Shown piece after piece: positions 51,501 through 64,000 of a DNA stretch of 64,000 nt. The notes beneath the pieces are model-generated. The model was not told the DNA's origin. It made no database searches and saw nothing but the letters and a program-made list of their open reading frames with translations. Each line of letters opens with the position of its first letter. Positions within the stretch are counted from its first letter, which is position 1. Made by a program: the position numbers and the translations under genes. This DNA is from Panagrolaimus kolymaensis (Eukaryota; Nematoda; Chromadorea; Rhabditida; Panagrolaimidae): the NCBI GenBank assembly GCA_028622995.1, contig JAJQJQ010000014.1:4554247-4618246 (forward strand), in the 5' to 3' direction.

Positions 51501-54500
51501 CATTTATTTTCATAGAGAGAAAGATTTTATTTTTGTCGCTTTCAAAATTAGAAACAAAAAATATTATTTGAAAAAATTAACTCAAATCGAGTATGTGATT
51601 TGGAGATTCTTAAAATAGCTTCTTTATGAACGCTTGCATTTATTTTCATAGAGGGAAAGATTTTATTTTTGTCGCTGTCAAAATTAGAAACAAAAAATAT
51701 TATTTGAAAAAATTAACTCAAATCGAGTATGTGATTTGGAGATTCTTAAAATAGCTTCTTTATGAACGCTTGCATTTATTTTCATAGAGGGAAAGATTTT
51801 ATTTTTGTCGCTGTCAAAATTAGAAACAAAAAATATTATTTGAAAAAATTAACTCAAATCGAGTATGTGATTTGGAGATTCTTAAAATAGCTTCTTTATG
51901 AACGCTTGCATTTAAATTTTGTTGAAGAAATTTATTAATTTTTGTCGCTTTCAAAATTAGAAACAAAAAATATTATTTGAAAAAATTAACTCAAATCGAG
52001 TATGTGATTTGGAGATTCTTAAAATAGCTTCTTTATGAACGCTTGCATTTAAATTTTGTTGAAGAAATTTATTAATTTTTGTCGTTGTCAAAATTAGAAA
52101 CAAAAAATATTATTTGAAAAAATTAACTCAAATCGAGTATGTGATTTGGAGATTCTTAAAATAGCTTCTTTATGAACGCTTGCATTTATTTTCATAGAGG
52201 GAAAGATTTTATTTTTGTCGCTGTCAAAATTAGAAACAAAAAATATTATTTGAAAAAATTAACTCAAATCGAGTATGTGATTTGGAGATTCTTAAAATAG
52301 CTTCTTTATGAACGCTTGCATTTATTTTCATAGAGGGAAAGATTTTATTTTTGTCGCTGTCAAAATTAGAAACAAAAAATATTATTTGAAAAAATTAACT
52401 CAAATCGAGTATGTGATTTGGAGATTCTTAAAATAGCTTCTTTATGAACGCTTGCATTTATTTTCATAGAGGGAAAGATTTTATTTTTGTCGCTGTCAAA
52501 ATTAGAAACAAAAAATATTATTTGAAAAAATTAACTCAAATCGAGTATGTGATTTGGAGATTCTTAAAATAGCTTCTTTATGAACGCTTGCATTTAAATT
52601 TTGTTGAAGAAATTTATTAATTTTTGTCGTTGTCAAAATTAGAAACAAAAAATATTATTTGAAAAAATTAACTCAAATCGAGTATGTGATTTGGAGATTC
52701 TTAAAATAGCTTCTTTATGAACGCTTGCATTTATTTTCATAGAGGGAAAGATTTTATTTTTGTCGCTGTCAAAATTAGAAACAAAAAATATTATTTGAAA
52801 AAATTAACTCAAATCGAGTATGTGATTTGGAGATTCTTAAAATAGCTTCTTTATGAACGCTTGCATTTATTTTCATAGAGGGAAAGATTTTATTTTTGTC
52901 GCTGTCAAAATTAGAAACAAAAAATATTATTTGAAAAAATTAACTCAAATCGAGTATGTGATTTGGAGATTCTTAAAATAGCTTCTTTATGAACGCTTGC
53001 ATTTATTTTCATAGAGGGGAAGATTTTATTTTTGTCGCTTTCAAAATTAGAAACAAAAAATATAATTTGAAAAAATTAACTCAAATCGAGTATGTGATTT
53101 GGAGATTCTTAAAATAGCTTCTTTATGAACGCTTGCATTTAAATTTTGTTGAAGAAATTTATTAATTTTTGTCGTTGTCAAAATTAGAAACAAAAAATAT
53201 TATTTGAAAAAATTAACTCAAATCGAGTATGTGATTTGGAGATTCTTAAAATAGCTTCTTTATGAACGCTTGCATTTATTTTCATAGAGAGAAAGATTTT
53301 ATTTTTGTCGCTTTCAAAATTAGAAACAAAAAATATTATTTGAAAAAATTAACTCAAATCGAGTATGTGATTTGGAGATTCTTAAAATAGCTTCTTTATG
53401 AACGCTTGCATTTATTTTCATAGAGGGAAAGATTTTATTTTTGTCGCTGTCAAAATTAGAAACAAAAAATATTATTTGAAAAAATTAACTCAAATCGAGT
53501 ATGTGATTTGGAGATTCTTAAAATAGCTTCTTTATGAACGCTTGCATTTAAATTTTGTTGAAGAAATTTATTAATTTTTGTCGCTTTCAAAATTAGAAAC
53601 AAAAAATATTATTTGAAAAAATTAACTCAAATCGAGTATGTGATTTGGAGATTCTTAAAATAGCTTCTTTATGAACGCTTGCATTTATTTTCATAGAGGG
53701 AAAGATTTTATTTTTGTCGCTGTCAAAATTAGAAACAAAAAATATTATTTGAAAAAATTAACTCAAATCGAGTATGTGATTTGGAGATTCTTAAAATAGC
53801 TTCTTTATGAACGCTTGCATTTATTTTCATAGAGGGAAAGATTTTATTTTTGTCGCTGTCAAAATTAGAAACAAAAAATATTATTTGAAAAAATTAACTC
53901 AAATCGAGTATGTGATTTGGAGATTCTTAAAATAGCTTCTTTATGAACGCTTGCATTTAAATTTTGTTGAAGAAATTTATTAATTTTTGTCGTTGTCAAA
54001 ATTAGAAACAAAAAATATTATTTGAAAAAATTAACTCAAATCGAGTATGTGATTTGGAGATTCTTAAAATAGCTTCTTTATGAACGCTTGCATTTATTTT
54101 CATAGAGAGAAAGATTTTATTTTTGTCGCTTTCAAAATTAGAAACAAAAAATATTATTTGAAAAAATTAACTCAAATCGAGTATGTGATTTGGAGATTCT
54201 TAAAATAGCTTCTTTATGAACGCTTGCATTTATTTTCATAGAGGGAAAGATTTTATTTTTGTCGCTGTCAAAATTAGAAACAAAAAATATTATTTGAAAA
54301 AATTAACTCAAATCGAGTATGTGATTTGGAGATTCTTAAAATAGCTTCTTTATGAACGCTTGCATTTATTTTCATAGAGGGAAAGATTTTATTTTTGTCG
54401 CTGTCAAAATTAGAAACAAAAAATATTATTTGAAAAAATTAACTCAAATCGAGTATGTGATTTGGAGATTCTTAAAATAGCTTCTTTATGAACGCTTGCA

Positions 54501-57500
54501 TTTATTTTCATAGAGGGAAAGATTTTATTTTTGTCGCTGTCAAAATTAGAAACAAAAAATATTATTTGAAAAAATTAACTCAAATCGAGTATGTGATTTG
54601 GAGATTCTTAAAATAGCTTCTTTATGAACGCTTGCATTTAAATTTTGTTGAAGAAATTTATTAATTTTTGTCGTTGTCAAAATTAGAAACAAAAAATATT
54701 ATTTGAAAAAATTAACTCAAATCGAGTATGTGATTTGGAGATTCTTAAAATAGCTTCTTTATGAACGCTTGCATTTATTTTCATAGAGAGAAAGATTTTA
54801 TTTTTGTCGCTTTCAAAATTAGAAACAAAAAATATTATTTGAAAAAATTAACTCAAATCGAGTATGTGATTTGGAGATTCTTAAAATAGCTTCTTTATGA
54901 ACGCTTGCATTTATTTTCATAGAGGGAAAGATTTTATTTTTGTCGCTGTCAAAATTAGAAACAAAAAATATTATTTGAAAAAATTAACTCAAATCGAGTA
55001 TGTGATTTGGAGATTCTTAAAATAGCTTCTTTATGAACGCTTGCATTTATTTTCATAGAGGGAAAGATTTTATTTTTGTCGCTTTCAAAATTAGAAACAA
55101 AAAATATTATTTGAAAAAATTAACTCAAATCGAGTATGTGATTTGGAGATTCTTAAAATAGCTTCTTTATGAACGCTTGCATTTATTTTCATAGAGGGAA
55201 AGATTTTATTTTTGTCGCTGTCAAAATTAGAAACAAAAAATATTATTTGAAAAAATTAACTCAAATCGAGTATGTGATTTGGAGATTCTTAAAATAGCTT
55301 CTTTATGAACGCTTGCATTTAAATTTTGTTGAAGAAATTTATTAATTTTTGTCGTTGTCAAAATTAGAAACAAAAAATATTATTTGAAAAAATTAACTCA
55401 AATCGAGTATGTGATTTGGAGATTCTTAAAATAGCTTCTTTATGAACGCTTGCATTTATTTTCATAGAGGGAAAGATTTTATTTTTGTCGCTTTCAAAAT
55501 TAGAAACAAAAAATATTATTTGAAAAAATTAACTCAAATCGAGTATGTGATTTGGAGATTCTTAAAATAGCTTCTTTATGAACGCTTGCATTTATTTTCA
55601 TAGAGGGAAAGATTTTATTTTTGTCGCTGTCAAAATTAGAAACAAAAAATATTATTTGAAAAAATTAACTCAAATCGAGTATGTGATTTGGAGATTCTTA
55701 AAATAGCTTCTTTATGAACGCTTGCATTTATTTTCATAGAGGGAAAGATTTTATTTTTGTCGCTGTCAAAATTAGAAACAAAAAATATTATTTGAAAAAA
55801 TTAACTCAAATCGAGTATGTGATTTGGAGATTCTTAAAATAGCTTCTTTATGAACGCTTGCATTTATTTTCATAGAGGGAAAGATTTTATTTTTGTCGCT
55901 TTCAAAATTAGAAACAAAAAATATTATTTGAAAAAATTAACTCAAATCGAGTATGTGATTTGGAGATTCTTAAAATAGCTTCTTTATGAACGCTTGCATT
56001 TATTTTCATAGAGGGAAAGATTTTATTTTTGTCGCTGTCAAAATTAGAAACAAAAAATATTATTTGAAAAAATTAACTCAAATCGAGTATGTGATTTGGA
56101 GATTCTTAAAATAGCTTCTTTATGAACGCTTGCATTTATTTTCATAGAGGGAAAGATTTTATTTTTGTCGCTGTCAAAATTAGAAACAAAAAATATTATT
56201 TGAAAAAATTAACTCAAATCGAGTATGTGATTTGGAGATTCTTAAAATAGCTTCTTTATGAACGCTTGCATTTATTTTCATAGAGGGAAAGATTTTATTT
56301 TTGTCGCTTTCAAAATTAGAAACAAAAAATATTATTTGAAAAAATTAACTCAAATCGAGTATGTGATTTGGAGATTCTTAAAATAGCTTCTTTATGAACG
56401 CTTGCATTTATTTTCATAGAGGGAAAGATTTTATTTTTGTCGCTTTCAAAATTAGAAACAAAAAATATTATTTGAAAAAATTAACTCAAATCGAGTATGT
56501 GATTTGGAGATTCTTAAAATAGCTTCTTTATGAACGCTTGCATTTATTTTCATAGAGGGAAAGATTTTATTTTTGTCGCTGTCAAAATTAGAAACAAAAA
56601 ATATTATTTGAAAAAATTAACTCAAATCGAGTATGTGATTTGGAGATTCTTAAAATAGCTTCTTTATGAACGCTTGCATTTATTTTCATAGAGAGAAAGA
56701 TTTTATTTTTGTCGCTTTCAAAATTAGAAACAAAAAATATTATTTGAAAAAATTAACTCAAATCGAGTATGTGATTTGGAGATTCTTAAAATAGCTTCTT
56801 TATGAACGCTTGCATTTATTTTCATAGAGGGAAAGATTTTATTTTTGTCGCTGTCAAAATTAGAAACAAAAAATATTATTTGAAAAAATTAACTCAAATC
56901 GAGTATGTGATTTGGAGATTCTTAAAATAGCTTCTTTATGAACGCTTGCATTTATTTTCATAGAGAGAAAGATTTTATTTTTGTCGCTTTCAAAATTAGA
57001 AACAAAAAATATTATTTGAAAAAATTAACTCAAATCGAGTATGTGATTTGGAGATTCTTAAAATAGCTTCTTTATGAACGCTTGCATTTATTTTCATAGA
57101 GGGAAAGATTTTATTTTTGTCGCTGTCAAAATTAGAAACAAAAAATATTATTTGAAAAAATTAACTCAAATCGAGTATGTGATTTGGAGATTCTTAAAAT
57201 AGCTTCTTTATGAACGCTTGCATTTATTTTCATAGAGGGAAAGATTTTATTTTTGTCGCTGTCAAAATTAGAAACAAAAAATATTATTTGAAAAAATTAA
57301 CTCAAATCGAGTATGTGATTTGGAGATTCTTAAAATAGCTTCTTTATGAACGCTTGCATTTATTTTCATAGAGGGAAAGATTTTATTTTTGTCGCTGTCA
57401 AAATTAGAAACAAAAAATATTATTTGAAAAAATTAACTCAAATCGAGTATGTGATTTGGAGATTCTTAAAATAGCTTCTTTATGAACGCTTGCATTTATT

Positions 57501-60500
57501 TTCATAGAGGGAAAGATTTTATTTTTGTCGCTGTCAAAATTAGAAACAAAAAATATTATTTGAAAAAATTAACTCAAATCGAGTATGTGATTTGGAGATT
57601 CTTAAAATAGCTTCTTTATGAACGCTTGCATTTATTTTCATAGAGAGAAAGATTTTATTTTTGTCGCTTTCAAAATTAGAAACAAAAAATATTATTTGAA
57701 AAAATTAACTCAAATCGAGTATGTGATTTGGAGATTCTTAAAATAGCTTCTTTATGAACGCTTGCATTTATTTTCATAGAGGGAAAGATTTTATTTTTGT
57801 CGCTGTCAAAATTAGAAACAAAAAATATTATTTGAAAAAATTAACTCAAATCGAGTATGTGATTTGGAGATTCTTAAAATAGCTTCTTTATGAACGCTTG
57901 CATTTATTTTCATAGAGAGAAAGATTTTATTTTTGTCGCTTTCAAAATTAGAAACAAAAAATATTATTTGAAAAAATTAACTCAAATCGAGTATGTGATT
58001 TGGAGATTCTTAAATTAGCTTCTTTATGAACGCTTGCATTTATTTTCATAGAGGGAAAGATTTTATTTTTGTCGCTGTCAAAATTAGAAACAAAAAATAT
58101 TATTTGAAAAAATTAACTCAAATCGAGTATGTGATTTGGAGATTCTTAAAATAGCTTCTTTATGAACGCTTGCATTTATTTTCATAGAGGGAAAGATTTT
58201 ATTTTTGTCGCTGTCAAAATTAGAAACAAAAAATATTATTTGAAAAAATTAACTCAAATCGAGTATGTGATTTGGAGATTCTTAAAATAGCTTCTTTATG
58301 AACGCTTGCATTTATTTTCATAGAGGGAAAGATTTTATTTTTGTCGCTGTCAAAATTAGAAACAAAAAATATTATTTGAAAAAATTAACTCAAATCGAGT
58401 ATGTGATTTGGAGATTCTTAAAATAGCTTCTTTATGAACGCTTGCATTTATTTTCATAGAGGGAAAGATTTTATTTTTGTCGCTGTCAAAATTAGAAACA
58501 AAAAATATTATTTGAAAAAATTAACTCAAATCGAGTATGTGATTTGGAGATTCTTAAAATAGCTTCTTTATGAACGCTTGCATTTATTTTCATAGAGGGA
58601 AAGATTTTATTTTTGTCGCTGTCAAAATTAGAAACAAAAAATATTATTTGAAAAAATTAACTCAAATCGAGTATGTGATTTGGAGATTCTTAAAATAGCT
58701 TCTTTATGAACGCTTGCATTTAAATTTTGTTGAAGAAATTTATTAATTTTTGTCGTTGTCAAAATTAGAAACAAAAAATATTATTTGAAAAAATTAACTC
58801 AAATCGAGTATGTGATTTGGAGATTCTTAAAATAGCTTCTTTATGAACGCTTGCATTTAAATTTTGTTGAAGAAATTTATTAATTTTTGTCGTTGTCAAA
58901 ATTAGAAACAAAAAATATTATTTGAAAAAATTAACTCAAATCGAGTATGTGATTTGGAGATTCTTAAAATAGCTTCTTTATGAACGCTTGCATTTATTTT
59001 CATAGAGGGAAAGATTTTATTTTTGTCGCTTTCAAAATTAGAAACAAAAAATATTATTTGAAAAAATTAACTCAAATCGAGTATGTGATTTGGAGATTCT
59101 TAAAATAGCTTCTTTATGAACGCTTGCATTTATTTTCATAGAGGGAAAGATTTTATTTTTGTCGCTGTCAAAATTAGAAACAAAAAATATTATTTGAAAA
59201 AATTAACTCAAATCGAGTATGTGATTTGGAGATTCTTAAAATAGCTTCTTTATGAACGCTTGCATTTAAATTTTGTTGAAGAAATTTATTAATTTTTGTC
59301 GTTGTCAAAATTAGAAACAAAAAATATTATTTGAAAAAATTAACTCAAATCGAGTATGTGATTTGGAGATTCTTAAAATAGCTTCTTTATGAACGCTTGC
59401 ATTTAAATTTTGTTGAAGAAATTTATTAATTTTTGTCGTTGTCAAAATTAGAAACAAAAAATATTATTTGAAAAAATTAACTCAAATCGAGTATGTGATT
59501 TGGAGATTCTTAAAATAGCTTCTTTATGAACGCTTGCATTTAAATTTTGTTGAAGAAATTTATTAATTTTTGTCGTTGTCAAAATTAGAAACAAAAAATA
59601 TTATTTGAAAAAATTAACTCAAATCGAGTATGTGATTTGGAGATTCTTAAAATAGCTTCTTTATGAACGCTTGCATTTATTTTCATAGAGGGAAAGATTT
59701 TATTTTTGTCGCTGTCAAAATTAGAAACAAAAAATATTATTTGAAAAAATTAACTCAAATCGAGTATGTGATTTGGAGATTCTTAAAATAGCTTCTTTAT
59801 GAACGCTTGCATTTATTTTCATAGAGGGAAAGATTTTATTTTTGTCGCTGTCAAAATTAGAAACAAAAAATATTATTTGAAAAAATTAACTCAAATCGAG
59901 TATGTGATTTGGAGATTCTTAAAATAGCTTCTTTATGAACGCTTGCATTTAAATTTTGTTGAAGAAATTTATTAATTTTTGTCGTTGTCAAAATTAGAAA
60001 CAAAAAATATTATTTGAAAAAATTAACTCAAATCGAGTATGTGATTTGGAGATTCTTAAAATAGCTTCTTTATGAACGCTTGCATTTATTTTCATAGAGG
60101 GAAAGATTTTATTTTTGTCGCTTTCAAAATTAGAAACAAAAAATATTATTTGAAAAAATTAACTCAAATCGAGTATGTGATTTGGAGATTCTTAAAATAG
60201 CTTCTTTATGAACGCTTGCATTTATTTTCATAGAGGGAAAGATTTTATTTTTGTCGCTTTCAAAATTAGAAACAAAAAATATTATTTGAAAAAATTAACT
60301 CAAATCGAGTATGTGATTTGGAGATTCTTAAAATAGCTTCTTTATGAACGCTTGCATTTATTTTCATAGAGGGAAAGATTTTATTTTTGTCGCTGTCAAA
60401 ATTAGAAACAAAAAATATTATTTGAAAAAATTAACTCAAATCGAGTATGTGATTTGGAGATTCTTAAAATAGCTTCTTTATGAACGCTTGCATTTATTTT

Positions 60501-63500
60501 CATAGAGGGAAAGATTTTATTTTTGTCGCTGTCAAAATTAGAAACAAAAAATATTATTTGAAAAAATTAACTCAAATCGAGTATGTGATTTGGAGATTCT
60601 TAAAATAGCTTCTTTATGAACGCTTGCATTTATTTTCATAGAGGGAAAGATTTTATTTTTGTCGCTGTCAAAATTAGAAACAAAAAATATTATTTGAAAA
60701 AATTAACTCAAATCGAGTATGTGATTTGGAGATTCTTAAAATAGCTTCTTTATGAACGCTTGCATTTAAATTTTGTTGAAGAAATTTATTAATTTTTGTC
60801 GTTGTCAAAATTAGAAACAAAAAATATTATTTGAAAAAATTAACTCAAATCGAGTATGTGATTTGGAGATTCTTAAAATAGCTTCTTTATGAACGCTTGC
60901 ATTTATTTTCATAGAGGGAAAGATTTTATTTTTGTCGCTTTCAAAATTAGAAACAAAAAATATTATTTGAAAAAATTAACTCAAATCGAGTATGTGATTT
61001 GGAGATTCTTAAAATAGCTTCTTTATGAACGCTTGCATTTATTTTCATAGAGGGAAAGATTTTATTTTTGTCGCTTTCAAAATTAGAAACAAAAAATATT
61101 ATTTGAAAAAATTAACTCAAATCGAGTATGTGATTTGGAGATTCTTAAAATAGCTTCTTTATGAACGCTTGCATTTATTTTCATAGAGGGAAAGATTTTA
61201 TTTTTGTCGCTGTCAAAATTAGAAACAAAAAATATTATTTGAAAAAATTAACTCAAATCGAGTATGTGATTTGGAGATTCTTAAAATAGCTTCTTTATGA
61301 ACGCTTGCATTTAAATTTTGTTGAAGAAATTTATTAATTTTTGTCGTTGTCAAAATTAGAAACAAAAAATATTATTTGAAAAAATTAACTCAAATCGAGT
61401 ATGTGATTTGGAGATTCTTAAAATAGCTTCTTTATGAACGCTTGCATTTATTTTCATAGAGAGAAAGATTTTATTTTTGTCGCTTTCAAAATTAGAAACA
61501 AAAAATATTATTTGAAAAAATTAACTCAAATCGAGTATGTGATTTGGAGATTCTTAAAATAGCTTCTTTATGAACGCTTGCATTTATTTTCATAGAGGGA
61601 AAGATTTTATTTTTGTCGCTGTCAAAATTAGAAACAAAAAATATTATTTGAAAAAATTAACTCAAATCGAGTATGTGATTTGGAGATTCTTAAAATAGCT
61701 TCTTTATGAACGCTTGCATTTATTTTCATAGAGGGAAAGATTTTATTTTTGTCGCTGTCAAAATTAGAAACAAAAAATATTATTTGAAAAAATTAACTCA
61801 AATCGAGTATGTGATTTGGAGATTCTTAAAATAGCTTCTTTATGAACGCTTGCATTTATTTTCATAGAGGGAAAGATTTTATTTTTGTCGCTTTCAAAAT
61901 TAGAAACAAAAAATATTATTTGAAAAAATTAACTCAAATCGAGTATGTGATTTGGAGATTCTTAAAATAGCTTCTTTATGAACGCTTGCATTTATTTTCA
62001 TAGAGGGAAAGATTTTATTTTTGTCGCTGTCAAAATTAGAAACAAAAAATATTATTTGAAAAAATTAACTCAAATCGAGTATGTGATTTGGAGATTCTTA
62101 AAATAGCTTCTTTATGAACGCTTGCATTTATTTTCATAGAGGGAAAGATTTTATTTTTGTCGCTGTCAAAATTAGAAACAAAAAATATTATTTGAAAAAA
62201 TTAACTCAAATCGAGTATGTGATTTGGAGATTCTTAAAATAGCTTCTTTATGAACGCTTGCATTTATTTTCATAGAGGGAAAGATTTTATTTTTGTCGCT
62301 GTCAAAATTAGAAACAAAAAATATTATTTGAAAAAATTAACTCAAATCGAGTATGTGATTTGGAGATTCTTAAAATAGCTTCTTTATGAACGCTTGCATT
62401 TATTTTCATAGAGGGAAAGATTTTATTTTTGTCGCTGTCAAAATTAGAAACAAAAAATATTATTTGAAAAAATTAACTCAAATCGAGTATGTGATTTGGA
62501 GATTCTTAAAATAGCTTCTTTATGAACGCTTGCATTTATTTTCATAGAGGGAAAGATTTTATTTTTGTCGCTGTCAAAATTAGAAACAAAAAATATTATT
62601 TGAAAAAATTAACTCAAATCGAGTATGTGATTTGGAGATTCTTAAAATAGCTTCTTTATGAACGCTTGCATTTATTTTCATAGAGGGAAAGATTTTATTT
62701 TTGTCGCTGTCAAAATTAGAAACAAAAAATATTATTTGAAAAAATTAACTCAAATCGAGTATGTGATTTGGAGATTCTTAAAATAGCTTCTTTATGAACG
62801 CTTGCATTTAAATTTTGTTGAAGAAATTTATTAATTTTTGTCGTTGTCAAAATTAGAAACAAAAAATATTATTTGAAAAAATTAACTCAAATCGAGTATG
62901 TGATTTGGAGATTCTTAAAATAGCTTCTTTATGAACGCTTGCATTTATTTTCATAGAGGGAAAGATTTTATTTTTGTCGCTTTCAAAATTAGAAACAAAA
63001 AATATTATTTGAAAAAATTAACTCAAATCGAGTATGTGATTTGGAGATTCTTAAAATAGCTTCTTTATGAACGCTTGCATTTATTTTCATAGAGGGAAAG
63101 ATTTTATTTTTGTCGCTGTCAAAATTAGAAACAAAAAATATTATTTGAAAAAATTAACTCAAATCGAGTATGTGATTTGGAGATTCTTAAAATAGCTTCT
63201 TTATGAACGCTTGCATTTAAATTTTGTTGAAGAAATTTATTAATTTTTGTCGTTGTCAAAATTAGAAACAAAAAATATTATTTGAAAAAATTAACTCAAA
63301 TCGAGTATGTGATTTGGAGATTCTTAAAATAGCTTCTTTATGAACGCTTGCATTTAAATTTTGTTGAAGAAATTTATTAATTTTTGTCGTTGTCAAAATT
63401 AGAAACAAAAAATATTATTTGAAAAAATTAACTCAAATCGAGTATGTGATTTGGAGATTCTTAAAATAGCTTCTTTATGAACGCTTGCATTTATTTTCAT

Positions 63501-64000
63501 AGAGGGAAAGATTTTATTTTTGTCGCTGTCAAAATTAGAAACAAAAAATATTATTTGAAAAAATTAACTCAAATCGAGTATGTGATTTGGAGATTCTTAA
63601 AATAGCTTCTTTATGAACGCTTGCATTTATTTTCATAGAGGGAAAGATTTTATTTTTGTCGCTGTCAAAATTAGAAACAAAAAATATTATTTGAAAAAAT
63701 TAACTCAAATCGAGTATGTGATTTGGAGATTCTTAAAATAGCTTCTTTATGAACGCTTGCATTTAAATTTTGTTGAAGAAATTTATTAATTTTTGTCGTT
63801 GTCAAAATTAGAAACAAAAAATATTATTTGAAAAAATTAACTCAAATCGAGTATGTGATTTGGAGATTCTTAAAATAGCTTCTTTATGAACGCTTGCATT
63901 TATTTTCATAGAGGGAAAGATTTTATTTTTGTCGCTGTCAAAATTAGAAACAAAAAAATATTATTTGAAAAAATTAACTCAAATCGAGTATGTGATTTGG
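48537..64000. repeat. Satellite array 2, same 136/137-bp monomer, about 113 copies
   Basis: The array starts abruptly within a B-type monomer, at GTTG of GTTGTCAAAATTAG (48537), with no decayed lead-in. It continues in the same orientation as array 1 to the end of the window. The first two monomers carry private changes (AATATAATTTG near 48,698 and TTGAATAAATTT near 48,786). All monomers are of the ancestral CGCTTGC/AACTCAAAT class; the derived type of 25.6-42.2 kb is absent. Blocks A and B are interspersed. A one-base A insertion occurs near 63,950. Confidence 0.98.
50342..54430. repeat. Higher-order repeat: 19-monomer unit of 2,590 bp, partly duplicated
   Basis: An A monomer with two linked private variants (ATAGAGGGGAAG and AATATAATTTG) starts at 50342 and again at 52932, 2,590 bp later (19 x 136 + 6 for six B monomers). 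The order that follows (B, A with AGAGAG, A, B with CGCTT, A, A, B, A with AGAGAG, A, A) is the same after both for 11 monomers, to about 54430, then diverges. Confidence 0.88.

Overview
The window suggests an AT-rich invertebrate genome, most probably a nematode. The evidence is a RhoA/RHO-1 gene with very short introns (52-54 nt), 3' splice sites ending in TTTTAG or TTTCAG, an acceptor-like AG one base before the RHO-1 ATG (as expected for spliced-leader addition), and a tight same-strand gene pair that looks like an operon. No species can be named from the sequence alone.

Layout: about 91% of the window is one tandem satellite of 136-137 bp, about 26% GC. Array 1 fills 1-42,671 (about 313 monomers) and array 2 fills 48,537-64,000 (about 113 monomers). 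Both run off the window, so their full lengths are unknown. They share the same monomer types in the same orientation. The first 74 nt and last 29 nt of the monomer are nearly invariant. A block of 33 or 34 nt between them exists in two unrelated-looking states (A, 136 bp; B, 137 bp). The order of variants shows nested higher-order repeats: 408-bp trimers, a 546-bp tetramer, a 2,178-bp 16-mer, a 952-bp heptamer, a 680-bp pentamer, five 409-bp trimers and a 2,590-bp 19-mer. A derived subfamily occupies 25,625-42,228.

Between the arrays is a 5.9-kb non-satellite island (42,672-48,536). Its left 1.9 kb is non-coding and holds a 943-bp foldback, MITE-like element with CACTC termini and an internal 166-bp tandem duplication. 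Then come three intron-containing genes. On the + strand is a protein with one membrane segment and a BTB/POZ domain (258 aa from spliced exons). Convergent to it, on the - strand, are a divergent V-ATPase subunit G-like gene and, directly upstream of that, a complete RhoA-type small GTPase gene (192 aa). The last two are about 300 bp apart and probably form a two-gene operon led by rho-1.

The most notable features are the housekeeping-type genes enclosed by satellite on both sides, the nested repeat architecture with block switching, and a dyad in the monomer whose arms are lengthened in the derived subfamily. Whether the satellite is centromeric, ordinary heterochromatin, or germline-limited DNA removed by programmed elimination cannot be decided from sequence alone.
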